A DNA stretch of 64,000 nucleotides from Crambe crambe (GCA_963924555.1 OZ004584.1:3905001-3969000); one strand, 5' to 3'; numbered from the stretch's first letter, positions 12,360 to 24,862 are shown. Translations and numbers: made by a program. Notes: generated by a model not told the origin, from the sequence alone.

Positions 12360-13228
12360 AATGATACAGCACTGTTTCGTATGCTAATTCGCCTTCTCTA
12401 CAGAAGATTAATAATTGTTTTTGGGCACTCCAGTAAGACTGCTGTGTGGAGTCTACTAAACCTTTGGAGAAGTATTTTTGTCTCACGGAAGCCGATCCTG
12501 AAGCCTGATCTGAGGCCCTGAGTGATATACTCTACCATCTCCCTGTTTTGGTGTTCGCTTAGGCATCTCTCCCACTCCTGCACGAGCATATCTGCTTCAT
12601 GTCTACTGGCAAATTCGCCACCACTCCTCCAGGCCTCCTGCCCTCTAGCACTCTTAGCTCTCTCGTATAGATGTACCTTGAACCCACCAGGGTCTCCACT
12701 CCTAAGACAGTACATTGCACATGGAGCTGATTCGGATAGAACTAGATTATACAGTATAGCCAATTCCTCTAGCTCAATTTCCCTTTACCCACTGAGTCCC
12801 TACCCTTTACCTACTGTAGTGTTGATATGATGCCCTCCTTATAGCACATTATATAGATCAAAGTAGGTGCAAGTACTAACAAGTTCAAGTCTCCTTGGGG
12901 AGGGTCTCTCATCCCTTCCCCTCCACCATTCCTACTGTGGCAAGATGGCTTCCCATGGTTACCAAAGCACCGAGAGCACACATACTCAAAAAGGAGACTA
13001 GCACTTGCCATCATTCCAGGAAAAGCATACAGGCATGCTGCATGACATTGGAACACTTCTGCTGGGATGGAGGGTGCACTCCTCATGAGTATGGTCAGAA
13101 GCTAGGCAGGCCTGGCAAAATTGGCCGGCCTTCTCGGGGTACTCACTGGCCACCACCGCTGCGTAGTTGCTGAAACACAGCAAGTAGCTGAGGACATCTG
13201 GTACCTCTCTCTGGCCTGTCCAGTTCAT
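12360..13228 (-). pseudogene. DIRS-like retroelement remnant, reverse transcriptase deleted
   Basis: Read on minus from 13,228. An ORF1-like segment has SYLLCFSNYAAVVASEYP, then a zinc-binding cluster CQACLASDHTHEEC and PVCFSWNDGKC, and in another frame YVCSRCFGNHGKPSC. Then, at 12,763-12,480, CLSEHQNREMVEYI followed by GLRSGFRIGF resembles the start of a DIRS-type pol. Directly after it comes YFSKGLVDSTQQSYWSAQ with LLIFC, which resembles the N-terminal domain of a tyrosine recombinase. The reverse transcriptase and RNase H expected between them are absent. Frameshifts separate the parts. The DIRS/Ngaro-like assignment rests on remembered motif patterns. Confidence 0.55.
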
Positions 13229-13377
13229 AAACCGGGTATGGGTGACTCTGTAGCTGACCTCCTCCTTTCTGCCTCAAATGTTATCCTTGAGGAGATCGGC
13301 CATACCCCTTTACTATCTTCTTAACCAGCTTAGCTGGTACCACTGGTAATGGCCTACTCTTGTCTGGCCTCTTCCCA

Positions 13378-13500
13378 GAGCTCTCCGCTCCCACCCTTGT
13401 CTTTCTCCGGCTTCTTCCCAGAGCTCTCCGCTCCCACCCTTGTCTTTCTCTGGCTTCTTCCCAGAGCTCTCTGCTTCCACCCCTTTGTCTCCCTCGAAGC
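13378..13500 (+). repeat. 43-base tandem repeat, about 2.9 copies
   Basis: Units beginning GAGCTCTCCGCTCCCACC start at 13,378, 13,421 and 13,464, exactly 43 bases apart; the third is more diverged. The open frame across it on plus shifts frame with each unit. It lies just upstream of the minus-strand DIRS-like remnant. Confidence 0.85.
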
Positions 13501-14126
13501 CTGGAAGGTTTAGGCTCTGGTGGCCTGGTGTGTTATGACAGGGGAGACACCCAGATCACTCTATCCTTTCTTGTGGTTGGGAAGCCGAGAGTTTGGAGAA
13601 GAGAATATGTTATGCCAACATTATTCTAGAAACTGTGCTTACAGAGAAAATACTGAGGCAGAATCTACCAAAGAAGCAAGTCTGCTATCAAAGTGAAAGA
13701 TTACACTAGGGCAACACTTGCTGAACTGGAAGAGGGTTACTTGGCCCAGGGTTGCCCTCTGTAGTACATTCTGCCTCCTTAAGACGTAAGCATTACTCTG
13801 CCCAGGGTTAGCCCCTATAGTTGCATTGTGTGACTTTGGAGTATGAACAGAATGCATACACTATCCCCATACTCCAAATCAGGAAACCAGAAATCATACA
13901 GAACAAAAGCTAGGGATGATATCAGCATTACATCACTTTTAAGGTGGATTATTTGATTGGATATACTGGTCAGCTCTCATCAACTCGGCACTTCTCAACA
14001 GTCACAAACTTCCAAGTGGAACATTCACAGTAAGGCTTGGCATAGTGTCCTCCATGATCTTTTTGACATCTGTCCACCTCATATTGCTGGGGGTAGGTAT
14101 GCCACTCTCCTATGTAAGTGAAACGA

Positions 14127-15215
14127 GTCTGTAAAAAAATTTACCCTAACCACACCCACTTTGGAAAATATACCATTTCTATAATTATGTGACCAAATTT
14201 GACAAACGGGACCACTTCACGCAGAATTTCAAAATGGAGTTATTAGTACCATGCTATAGCCCATTGCCTTAGAAGTTCATTGATACTACGCTTGAAGCTA
14301 AATCTTAAACCACTGCGGAGCTATAAGCACTAGAATTGCATTGGCAGATTCAGTAAGCGTTTTGCAATAAACTCGTCTAAACATTGAACTTCCGGTCAAT
14401 ACCCAATTCTCCGTAAATCTTTACGTGAGTCTGTATAGTACGATGACATCATTCATTTTTTCTTACTTCATGTAGCAGCTGTGTTGAGAAGAAGTAGACT
14501 GAGCTTTACTGCATTCTTGTCTTTGAGCATTTGGGTTATCCAAGATATGCAAGACATGAGACAAGCTCTAAACAATGATCAGCTAAAGTTTGGGTAGATA
14601 GCTGTTTGTAAATGTACAGTAGTTTTAGAATACTGGTAAGTCTATCTCTATGTTTTAAGCTTTATTAGTTGATTCGTGTGGAAGCAATGTTAGCCTGGGT
14701 TGGAATCTAGACACTGGTGGGATCGGGGCTGTGTTTTTCAGACCTGGGGTTGAAGGAGACAGATGAACTTCATTCAGCACCTCCAGATCGGGATTTTCTG
14801 ACCTGTGAAGTTGGATGGCTTCTGTCACAGCCTCTTCCTATCTGTAGTTAGCTAAACATGTGTAGCTAAGTTGTGTATTCAGTAGAAATTATCGATATGA
14901 AAATTGGGGATTTTCCCTTATTTCCGTGCACTATACTCTTACGTCCTCTGTAAGTGAACATTAAAATTTGGGCACGTAGGATGTGAAAACTTCAACTCGA
15001 GCGCTTGCCTACTTTAAAGCCTTCCCACTTCCTGAAATTTGGCAGGAAGTTAGTCAAACGACTGAAGATACTGTGGAGGCAATAAAAAAGAAGTGAATAA
15101 AAAATTAAGGCTAACTTTAAACGCGCATATCTCAAAATTAAATTCTGCATAAAGTGGTCCCTTTTCTAAAATTATATCACATATCACAAAAAAAATGGGG
15201 GGGTGTGTTTGGGGC
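14127..15215. mobile_element. Diverged inverted-repeat element
   Basis: The segment near 14,145-14,250 (CCACACCCACTTT, GGGACCACTTCACGCAGAATTT) has an inverse counterpart near 15,145-15,215 (AATTCTGCATAAAGTGGTCCC, GGGGTGTGTTT). The arms are visibly diverged and the exact ends are unclear. Nothing coding was recognised between them. Confidence 0.45.
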
Positions 15216-15227
15216 CCACTATACCAC

Positions 15228-16229
15228 AGATATACTAGACTACGTACACAGGATTGAAAACAGGGCATGCGCGTGTATAATTTTATGTACCGTACCTGGC
15301 GAACAGAGAAATCTTACACAAGAGTGAGAAAGAGGGTGAAAGGCAAGGTATTTAGCGCAGCAATAATTATGATTATAAGTGAAAAGGCTCGATGACTTAT
15401 AGCTGTAGTAGCTTATCATGTCAGTTTAGTCTGTTTACTGTTGCTATGGAAGAAAAACGTGGAAACAGGTGACTGAAAACTTTTGTGGCACTCTCAGTAC
15501 TAAAATAGAAGTCTAGCTGCCTTATAAAATTAGTTGACCATATGTACAGCAGTTGTTAGTGTATACCATCTCCTTTGCTGCAGCAGTTGTTGAGCTTTTT
15601 CAACATCAAAGCTTGAATATTAATTTCTATATACAGCTATGATCGACTGCAAGACAGCCTACAGGAAACTCTTAAACTGTGAGGAGAGGCTACTGTACGA
15701 TCGTTTCACAACAAATCTCTCAATGAATTGGATATTCAGCAGTGCCCTATCAGTACTTGTTATTATTATTTTGTTATTATAACATGAAAGAAAATATAGT
15801 ATCCTTCTTTACTATAGCTTTTCTTGACAGCCGGCCATGGGTAATCTGAAGAAACAGTAACATTTTTACAGGCACCCTTATAAAGTACATATGTACGTAT
15901 GAATAATCACTACCTAACAAATTAGTGGAAAAAGAGAGACTATACTTTAACATCCAAGCTCCAGAGGTCCACAAGGTCGGACTACTCGCAATTATACCCT
16001 CTAACACTTGAGAAACTAGCCTTTTTAATAACTGTGCTTATTTAGCACTGTACTACCCCACTCTTTGCATCCCGAATTAGCTATAGTTTAGCAGAAATTT
16101 GGCACACTACTTCTCCCTTGTTTATTTGGGGCACTTTAGCATGAACAGCTACCTACACGGATTGTTTATATTGTTGTTATGGGCACACATGACCTGTTTC
16201 CAATCCTGTGTACGTAGTCTAGTATATCT
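15228..16229. mobile_element. Repeat family Y, about 1.0-kb copy with inverted ends
   Basis: The left end AGATATACTAGACTACGT (15,228) with ACACAGGATTG is matched inversely by CAATCCTGTGTACG and TAGTCTAGTATATCT ending at 16,229. The left subterminal part (CCTGGCGAACAGAGAAATC, TTTAGCGCAGCAATAATTA) recurs in the 30, 34 and 36 kb copies. No coding capacity. Non-autonomous DNA transposon is the likely nature; target duplication not resolved. Confidence 0.7.
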
Positions 16230-16924
16230 ATGACTATACTAAAGACATGTAATTTCGACAAGGAACCTATAGCTGGCATATCAGAATACCTTATAATACA
16301 GCCTTAGATTTGAACTTTTTTTTGCAGAGAGATATGGACAGCACTTACTGCTAGCACAGGGTAACAATGAATGAACTCTCACCTTCCTTCTGACTTTGAG
16401 GGGTAGCACTAGCTTTGGCTGGGACTTATCCATAGGGATGGGTATAAGTACTCCTAGGATCAGCCTGTCAGTCTCCACAGTGAAAGTTGCTGTGCATGTG
16501 CATGTAGTGCAGCATGTTATTCTGTGTATACTCACTCACCTTTGATGTTAGAGAAGACGACCTTTTGTCCAAATAATAGCTCTTTTAATGGGGTGGAGGA
16601 TCTGGGCTGTAACTTGATGCACTTTGCATCACCTTGGAAGCAAAACCAATCAACTTGGTCCAGTGTGATGTTATTTACCATTGATTTGGTGGGATATAGA
16701 GTGCCAAACAGACTCGTCTGGAGTCTCATCACCAGATATCATCTATTTATCACCGAGTTACTCTCACAGCTCTCACTACTACCCATTAATATCAATGATC
16801 TATCATTATATTATACTCACAATATTTTATGTGTAGCAATGGCAAAGTGTTACTATATAGTTTATAATATACTAAAGAAAATACAGTTTGAGGGTATAAA
16901 TCTAAAAATCAAGCTAAACTAATC

Positions 16925-17880
16925 ATGGCTACTATATTTGTTATAGTCATACAATCTGTCAAATTTACAATGTTTTCATGGCTTGATATGATAACCTGGA
17001 ACTCAGTAGAGGAGGATATCACATTTAAGTTTAAGTCTAAGGAGTTGAAGTTGGAGCCTGCAGATACTGTACTTGCTCACTTCTCCATGCAGAGGGACGA
17101 CAGACAGAGGTTTTCCCAGACTGCCTACGTATGCTACCTTATGTCAGCAAAGAGAAGCAGCACAGATAGAAACCTTGTCAAGTATTCTCTCCAAGTTTAA
17201 ATCATGTGCGCTGTGCATGGCCAGCTAGCTGTTTCAAATTATAACATGAGGGCATTCAAATGTTTCATATGTTTTATGGTGAATTGAAACTGTGACTATG
17301 CAGACTAGTACGGTCATGATAGTTGGTCAAAATGATACTTGTATGCATGATTTTGAGGTCGGTAAAATGACATTATAAGGTATTCTATTTTAATTTGTAG
17401 GTTTGGTCCACTCTCAGATGTCTCGTCAGATCTCATCTCCTTTTATGGTGGACTGTGTCTCTCTTCACTTTTGACAGCTTCTTCATTGACAAATCACTCA
17501 TTAGACCACCAACTCATACAACATTGTCTGAGACTATCGCACCAGATGTTGAAGACACTGAAACCTCTTTTGGTTACTGTTATGGCATCATTTAGGAATT
17601 TGATCTTGTTTTTTGAAAGTACTTCGGGTATGTACATTATACTACTTTTAATGGAGCACATCACTGAATTAGATGGCTAGAGATGGCCCACACATGTATC
17701 TAGAGATCAACTCAGAATGTGAGGGATATTTTATGGCAGACTTAGATTTCATGTTATGTGTGTATGACATTCCAGATTGTATTATAAAGTGTGCAATGGA
17801 GGTTCTTACTTGTCCTGATCTCTACCAAATGCTGTGGAATTGCAGGCAAGAGTTGAGGGAACCACTGCAGGATATAATGG
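16925..17880 (+). CDS. Unrecognised spliced gene candidate, partial
   Basis: Three coding-like stretches on plus fit a GT-AG gene. The first runs to about 17,127 and includes FKFKSKELKLEPADTVLAHF, with a possible GTATGC donor. The second is 17,400-17,630, after acceptor TTTAATTTGTAG and before donor GTATGTAC; it includes FGPLSDVSSDLISFYGGL and a Leu-rich helical stretch. The third lies near 17,685-17,880 and includes ECEGYFMADLDFML and CPDLYQMLWNCRQELREPL, followed by a GTATGA donor. The pattern of splice signals and amphipathic helical content argue for real exons. I do not recognise the family, and the start and end are not identified. Confidence 0.35.
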
Positions 17881-17924
17881 TATGACATTTCATTACTGAT
17901 AGAAATCAAATATCTTATGGTCAG

Positions 17925-18018
17925 TACCCAACTACTTAGTTTACCCTTTACCTATTGTCCCAAACCATTGCCTACCCATACCCTTTACCTACCAGACCAT
18001 TGCCCACCCTTTACCCAT
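17925..18018. repeat. CCCTTTACCTA-type short repeat
   Basis: Imperfect copies of ACCCTTTACC with TACC spacers. The same motif appears at 12,780-12,815 and at the 5' flank of both synthetase copies (46,688 and 54,240). Confidence 0.5.
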
Positions 18019-18035
18019 GCAGTTAATGAATCAAA

Positions 18036-18570
18036 TTAATGAGAATGACGTAATGAGTACAGTAATAGGAATGTCTGTTCTTGTTGGTCCCCATATCTTT
18101 TCACACCTGCTGACCTGCTGGAGGACCCCGTGTCCCTATTGCAGCCTGCTTCCCACATGCTGTTGCTGGGTGCTGTGCCCCACAGATGCTGCAGCAATGC
18201 GTATGGCGAAACGAAGGTAGGTGCATGCATTTCTGTTGTACAGCCTGCACACCTGACCCGAAGGCTGAACTGGCGCTGGGGGTCCAAATGGCCCCCCAGA
18301 TCTTCCTGTCAGTTTAGAGGTCAGTGCTACAATTGCCAAATCCACTGCTTTCACCCTCGTCTGCATTTTTGGATCATTGTCACCCTGCAGAGCACAGTCT
18401 TTTGTTGTGTGAGATGTCCCCAGACAAAGCTCGTACCGACTTGTTGCTTGTGCATTCCCTGTAAAGCAGATTGTGTAGACTGTTGCATTGAGCTTGGACC
18501 ATTGCCTGTTTCTCATGAGACCTGTCTGGCATCTGAATCCTGCATCATAGCGCACCCATGCTAAGCCTGA
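18036..18570 (-). pseudogene. DIRS-like ORF1 fragment with zinc-binding clusters
   Basis: On minus the frame gives WSKLNATVYTICFTGNAQ, then CLGTSHTTKDC, and after a linker VCRLYNRNACTYLRF. A change of frame then gives CSICGAQHPATACGKQ (about 18,195-18,140). The order Trp-rich start, CxxCxxxH-type knuckle, CRLYN, second CxxCxxxHxxxxC cluster matches the ORF1 pattern of the remnant at 12.4-13.2 kb and, from memory, of DIRS-like elements. The frame change and lack of any pol mark it as a dead fragment. Confidence 0.55.
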
Positions 18571-18599
18571 CTGACCCTCACAATCGTGTTCATATACGA

Positions 18600-18985
18600 C
18601 ATCAGCTCTGGGACTGCTTGGGGAAATTTCGGACCCAACACACTAACATAAATGCCAAAGCACTGTAACCATGTATAAATCAGTCTTTACGCAACCCGCC
18701 CCTTTTAATTATTTTACGACGTCATTCCGGAAGTGTAAAATAACAAAATGGAGAGTGTGCAGGGAGTATCTTGCTCGAGCTCGATTTCTCTTGTACTCTA
18801 AAAATAGATAGCTACAACTCGCGTAGGTACAGAGAAGGAGCTAAAGAAACGAAGTAGCTACTTTTAAAGAGCTAGATGTCTCTTGACGCTACGACAGAGC
18901 AAGGTATTTATGCTAGGTCAAGTATTCACGAGGTGAGGACCTCGGACTTTATCAAGAATATCTCCTAGAGGAAAAGTGTGTGTTA
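18600..18985. other. Unassigned sequence with promoter-like features
   Basis: Contains ACGACGTCATTCCGGAAGTG near 18,717-18,736, which carries a CRE-like core and an ETS-like core of the kind found in housekeeping promoters. No gene start could be tied to it. Confidence 0.3.
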
Positions 18986-20671
18986 TCAGAGAGTGCAGTA
19001 GCACTCTCTAAGTAGGGATGGCAGGTCAAATTCCATAGGACTGTATAAACTAAAAACTCTTCTTTCTCTTCTACCCTTACTCTACAGGTTCTCAGAAGGC
19101 TACAGTGAATCATTACATCTACAAAGAAGAGAGGAAAGTGTTCAAAAACCTAAAATTCATTCGCTAACGTACGAAAAAACGACATCTAAAATTGACTTTT
19201 GTTCATGATAATAATAATAATTAATAAGATCAGCGTACTGACTTACTGGCTGCAGCTATGACATTGAAATTGTTGCGATCTACTCTAGCACTACTTCCAG
19301 GCGTGCCTTTTGCTATTTGTTAAAACTAAAAAGGCTTTATTCCAGAAAAAAGGCACGATTTCAGCTGTGTACTATATATAGCCTATACTCCATATAATGC
19401 ACACTCTGTGTTGCCAACCATTACCTACTTCATCTGGGTTGTACTACAAGGTAAGTTGATTTAATAGAGCAACAGCATAAATCTCAGATGGCTGGAGTAT
19501 CTTTAGTTACAAGTCTACGACGACTTTATGCATTAGCTAGCTGTCTTACCTGCATGCTTAATCATATCTGTGCAGTTCTCCAAGCAGTATATTTTTACAT
19601 GCGATAATTCAAAATGAGAATGTGGAGTCTGTAGTACAGACACTGCTAGCTAGCTCAACAGTATTGAATGCTTTATAGATTAAAATATCTCTGCTCAATA
19701 TCCACAAACACACACATAATAGTGTGCGCAGAGGGTTAGCACTTCAGCGCTTTTCATTATAGCACTGCTCATTTGCACTGCAGATGCTCATCCCCCATAC
19801 TCTCCTCCCTCAAGCAAGACAACTAAATCTCAGCAGCCATTATATAAATGTAATGATTGGTTTAGCTAGTTATTCTGATCAGACGGTGTTGTACAATAAA
19901 GCTTTTATGCTGCACCATGAGCCTCCCCCCCTTCAAAAAATCCTGGATCCACCACTGTTGATTGCTTAGCTAGCTATCTATTCTGGTCAGATGGCCACTC
20001 CTCAGTACAGATGCTCATCCTACATGGCTGTACATATTAGTCTGCTCACTTTATCATACCAGTGTGTGCACCTCCAACTACATAAATTTTGTTAATAATC
20101 TTCCACATCCAGTGTTACGTACTTACATTAGATTTTAAAAGGTTATGTCATGAATTTCTATATAATAGCTAATTTAGTACAAAGAAAAAGAATGGAAACA
20201 AGTGAGCTCAAAAAATTTCTTCTAAATAAAAAGTGAAGTAGGGATAGCCATAAAATTTAGCTGCATTTCTATCACTCCTACCCCTCCTAATTTCAATAAC
20301 CACCCCTCCCAACTTGAATCCCTACTCTTCACTCCCCCTTCAGCAATAAGTGAGTCAAGTAACCCCTTACTCATACCCATCACCAAACTCAAGAATCACA
20401 GCAATAATATTATTACAAAACTACTATTCCTACTTCACTCCTAGGCCTCCTTAGGAGTGAAGTAGGAATAGTAGTTATTATTGCTGTGATTCTTGAGTTT
20501 GGTGATGGGTACGGGTAAGGGGTTACTTGACTGAAGGGGGAGTGAAGAGTAGGGATTTAAGTTGGGAGGCGTGGTTATTGAAATTAGGAGGGCTAGGAGT
20601 GATAGAAATGCAGCTGAATTTTATGGCTATCCCTATTTCACTTTTTATTTAGAAGAATTTTTTGCACTCAT
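18986..20671 (+). mobile_element. Hairpin/foldback element, long copy
   Basis: The left end TCAGAGAGTGC forms a hairpin with GCACTCTCT (18,988-19,009). The right end is the 470-base foldback at 20,201-20,671. The same pair of ends, with similar sequence after the left hairpin (GGTTCTCAGAAGGCTACAGT), occurs in the 890-base element at 57,009-57,899, supporting one family. No coding content seen. Confidence 0.6.
20201..20671. repeat. Near-perfect foldback, arms about 225 bases
   Basis: The left arm runs from AGTGAGCTCAAAAAATTTC to the apex near 20,443, and the right arm returns from 20,452 with only scattered mismatches. The apex is CTTCACTCCTAGG/CCTCC/TTAGGAGTGAAG. The outer ends match those of the 57.6-57.9 kb foldback. 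Confidence 0.9.
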
Positions 20672-21340
20672 AATACGAGTATCAGAAAAGGTTTTCATGA
20701 TTGTAGGATGAGCTGTGTAATATTGTACATGTAATGATGGGGGTAGTGGCTGTAAGCCTATAGAGAGTTGAGTCTAGTTCTGGATGACTCTCATTTCACT
20801 GCTGTCGCTCTTCTCATTGTCACTACTTTGATCTTCAATACTAGTCGGTAGAACATCAATTGCAAGAAAACAATGTTCATAATATCATCCACGTTGTCAT
20901 CATCGTAACCACTTATGGCATTGTCTTGAACTGTTTCCGTGTCAATGGGAGGGTGCCTTTTTCATATTGACATACCTTCTGTAATGCTTGGCTGAGGGCA
21001 CGAGTCAAATCCCTATTTGGTCTGTACAATAGTGTGCCATACTTTTTGGCTTTGCAGCTGTATGCAATGTGATGCTGCAATGTAAATTACTCGGGATGTT
21101 TGATGGAGTTACAAGTTTCAATGTTCTTTCAGGTGGCGAACCTGTTCATCAGCAAAGGAGCAAAACCAATTGTGGACCTCCAGAAGCAGTAAGTCTCTAC
21201 CATGTAACAGCTCTCTACCAACAGCAGCTACTACTTTTTTCATGCTTACAATTAATGGAATGGATACTAGATGTAGTAAGAGTTATCGTGTTGATGAGCT
21301 GCTCTATCAGTACTGAAAACCTTCCTACATATCGATAGCA
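20672..21340. other. Unassigned sequence
   Basis: An 89-codon plus-strand frame at 21,069-21,338 has no recognisable domain. Nothing else supported. Confidence 0.4.
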
Positions 21341-21344
21341 AGAA

Positions 21345-21795
21345 TTACATATCTTCAATAGTGCCTTGAAACAGAGAATTCTCTTTCAAGTGCTTTTCAA
21401 TCAAACTTGGTTGTGGGCATAGTTTGGGTTTTGAATGTTTAAATGATGTCACGCAGTGAGTTTGAGTAGGTTTCAGAGTGTTGTAAACTAAATGGTAGTG
21501 ATGTTTATATAGAGGGATCATTGGACAGGAACTCTCTAAACCCAACGTAGCAAATTCCTCTATCTCCTCAATCCCACTTTTTAGTGAAGCAAACACATTT
21601 GTCTATACAGCAATATTTCTCTGTTTTTAGCTTTAACCACCTGGAAACAAAGTTGCTGTCGGAAAGAAGTCTTGAGACATCATTTCTGCATGCCTGATGT
21701 ACTTTCCCACCACTTGGGATTAATCCAACCACATACCTATGTGCATCTTCCCTTTTCCACTGTAAGGGACTACTCATACTGTGGCCGTATCTCAA
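21345..21795 (-). pseudogene. Uncharacterised Cys/His-rich protein fragment
   Basis: Minus frame 21,795-21,568 reads RYVVGLIPSGGKVHQACR then NDVSRLLSDSNFVSRWLK and CCIDKC. After a one-base frame change, 21,596-21,345 continues with LKSGIEEIEEFATLGL, LVYNTLKPTQTHC, KPKLCPQPSLIEKHL. The spaced Cys/His pairs suggest zinc binding. I recall similar uncharacterised proteins in sponges and corals, but cannot verify it. The frame change suggests decay, or a missed small intron. Confidence 0.4.
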
Positions 21796-21799
21796 CAGC

Positions 21800-22460
21800 T
21801 GCCTCTGAGGTGATAAAGAGGCTCTTCCTTTGTTCAGTCATACTATGACATTTATTTTATTCATAATTTCTTCTTGTTACCAGTATGAAATGACATACCT
21901 GACACATTACAAGTACAATTTCCTCCTTTTGGCTGTGTAAAGTGCATGATTTAAAATATAATAATGCTCTGTTATGCATTTTGTGAAAGATACCTGGTTG
22001 TGTATTGTGCCTTCTACTATAGTAGTAATATTGTTACATAACGTAATTAATTACCTAAGTGATACAACTTTGTGGTAATGTTGATCACTCCTTTTCTCTA
22101 TACTTGAGCAGCTGCACGATTCAAATTTTGGTGTACAGCTAGCTATTTAAGCGACAAGCTTCTAGACGTCGGCTGCTTGTCAGAAAAAATTCTTTCACCA
22201 TTTTAAGTTAGTATGCTGTATTCGAGGGTATTGCACTGTTTGCGTGATTGGGAACATGCTATTTGATATTAGTGTATCTAACCAATATCAGGAGTGAACT
22301 AAAAATTTAATCCTTTCTTTGAAAGCTATCAATACCGGTTATTCTCCAGTGTAAATAAAGTTAAAATAGAGCTGGGCATCAAGTACATTTTTGTGGGTTA
22401 AACACGTGCGTGCGTAAATTCTCAAAAAATAAAATTATATTGTACGTATTGACTTCCGGT
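21800..22460. other. Unassigned sequence
   Basis: AT-rich; no supported feature. Confidence 0.4.
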
Positions 22461-22465
22461 GTGGG

Positions 22466-23230
22466 TTACGTTAGGACTGAAATGTCTGTAACCTTTCGTG
22501 ACCGCTGGGTTGATGGCGCCTTCTTCGATATCTCATCGCGAGTTGCTGCCCAGAATTCTGGCAACATCTCTCCCATCTCAACGTCTAATCCTGTCTGCCA
22601 GCTTTTGTGGGACTGGTGCACTCTATCCCCCATGTACACCCCCGCCTGGGGTGTCGAAAGGTTCTCGTTTGCCTGGGGGAGGAGATTGGCTAATAGTGCT
22701 GCTGAATTCAGTGGCTCCGATTGCCCTTCTGTTCTGTCATCATCAGCTCTCAGATCGGTCCGGAGGGCCAAGCTCGATGGCATCATGCCTAAGCCTACCA
22801 AATAGGAGACTATTAATAATGCAACCCCATTTATTCCACCTTACCTACGCTCTACTTATTGAATTTTTTTTTACCTTTCTCGTTAACACAGGTCCCACCC
22901 CTCGTGGCAGGACTGGAAACGCTTGGCAAAACCCGTGTCCAATTTGATATCTCAACCTAGCCTTGCCCCCTACTCCTTGTTCGTCCATGACCACAAGTTC
23001 ATTGGGCTCCATCCAGGGTAGCCTGTCATCCCTGAGCTACAGGAGCCCAGGGAGAGCAACGCCACTAACTATCCTCTTAACTCACCCCTGGTTGGCTCTA
23101 GTATGTGTGGCAAGTCTCCGTTTCAGCTACCGCCTTTTTGAGCATGGCCTGCAATAGTGACTCCACTGTGTCCTTCGACTTGTCCACCTTGACCACTTTT
23201 GCCACTGGTTCCTCTCCCTCCGCTTCTTCT
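22466..23230 (-). pseudogene. DIRS-like ORF1 fragment, upstream part
   Basis: On minus, 22,801-22,466 includes DRTEGQSEPLNSAALLANL, then GVYMGDRVHQSH and LDVEMGEMLPEFWAATR. The EM-x-E-LLPEFW signature resembles the N-terminal part of ORF1 in DIRS-like retroelements (remembered pattern). Upstream on the same strand, 23,230-23,105 gives VAKVVKVDKSKDTVESLL. Base composition is more GC-rich than the surroundings, as in the other two fragments. All three DIRS-like pieces share orientation but cover different parts of the element. Confidence 0.5.
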
Positions 23231-23794
23231 CGGTCCGCGCTCCTCCCTTCAGTACTTCTCGTGTTTTGTTCATCCTCGCTCCGATCTCGCCTTCAGCTCA
23301 ACCACTACTGCCTGTTCGTCCTCAGAATGTCTCAAATGCTCCGTTCTTGAATTTTTCTGCTCTGCTTCTGTCCACTTGCCTTCTGCTTCGCTGCTTCAGT
23401 ATCACCTCTACTGTGCAACTATGTACCTGCGCAGCATACTGTCCGCACGCGCTCATTCCTCATGCCTATTAACCCTCATATAATTGACCTATTGACTGGA
23501 GTTGCTTCATCTGTAAATCAAGTGTAAAAACCTAGGATCATTAAAAATGTCAACATCTGTACAACTAGCCTTATTCAATGCTCTTCCTATCCCATAAATA
23601 ATTTCTTATTGAGTACTAGAGGACAATCCTTCATGGCAAACTAAGACATAGAGAGATTTATCAATTAAATTTCTGTGAATCGCCCATTGTAACCATGAAT
23701 TTAAACACCAATCAGTTTGTTTCTTAATTGCTTTGAGAATCCCTTCCTCCCTTATTTACGATATTTCAGAGGATTACTGATCAGTATATCATAG

Positions 23795-24060
23795 GCAACT
23801 GGATGCTGTGATCCTGCTAAAGTTCACGTATTGTAGCTATGTAGTTCATTGGAAGTTTCATCATAATATTGTATGAGCCGAAATAATCTGATCTGGAAGG
23901 ACTAATTGTCTATACAGTTTATAATAAGGTTGCCATTGACCTGATTTTGTGTATAATTTTTTAAGGCCTTTACTGATATGTAGGTCCTGATATACTGTTG
24001 CATCAAGGCTTGATTCATAACCAGACTAGTGCCTAGGGTTTACGCTCTGAGCATCGAGAG
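23795..24060 (+). repeat. Dispersed repeat, copy 1
   Basis: Starts ATAGGCAACTGGATGCTG and ends CCTAGGGTTTACGCTCTG. It aligns over about 260 bases with 27,515-27,765 with small indels. No inverted ends or coding sequence. Confidence 0.8.
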
Positions 24061-24860
24061 ACCAACATCAAGAGAGAAAGCTAATGGCAACTTCTAAAAT
24101 CGCCGTTCATTTGGTCGTTTATCATCATCATCATTATAACTTTTATACCACACTACTCAAAATTGACTGCACTATAATCCTTTAACTCGACGTGTTCAAA
24201 AATAGCACGCCATTTCCAACTTGCTAGCTTTTGACCTACAACATGGCAGATATTTTTATGCCCCACCCTGTACACGTGATTCTTGGACCTTGACCTCACA
24301 AGTATAACTGACTGCAATTCTGCTTTGTTTTCTGATCTTCATACTTGAGTCCTAGCACATTGAAGGTGTTCTATCTTCAAGTTAGGAGTTGCTGACCGTA
24401 GGAGGGAAGTATTAGTCCAATGGGGCGGTGATACGTGCCATCCCTACTTAGAGAGTACTATTGTACTCTCTGATAAAAATAACACGCTTGACTGGGTAGT
24501 ATATGAGATATAAAAATTAGTGGTATGATGTATTGCATGACTTACATGTATTTTGTTTTGTATTAGGATTTTCTGGTTAGGAGAAATTTCAGTACTGTTG
24601 GAGTTTGTAAAGAGTTGGAACTATGTATTGGAAAATTGTTAGTGGAATAATGAAACTATACTTTATTAATGGTTATCACAATTGTTCATGTCAATAAATT
24701 TATTAGTTTGATATTAATCTTGTTAATATTTACTAATACATTTTCCTTCATTAGTTCCCGTGCAATTAATCCTTAATTGCACTCGTGTTTATAATTGCAC
24801 TCCTGCATCTGCGCATGTGCAGGCTAGCCATAGTAATGATGTTAGGCTAGCTTGATTTAT
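24061..24860. other. Mostly unassigned; isolated terminal hairpin
   Basis: Inverse copy of the hairpin end of the 18,986 element family at about 24,438-24,476 (CCATCCCTACTTAGAGAG then TACTCTCTGATA). The partner end was not found. No gene. Confidence 0.5.
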
Positions 24861-24862
24861 TT

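Noticed and set aside
13360..13629. 89-codon plus-strand frame
   Set aside because: It runs through the 43-base tandem repeat and changes frame with each unit.
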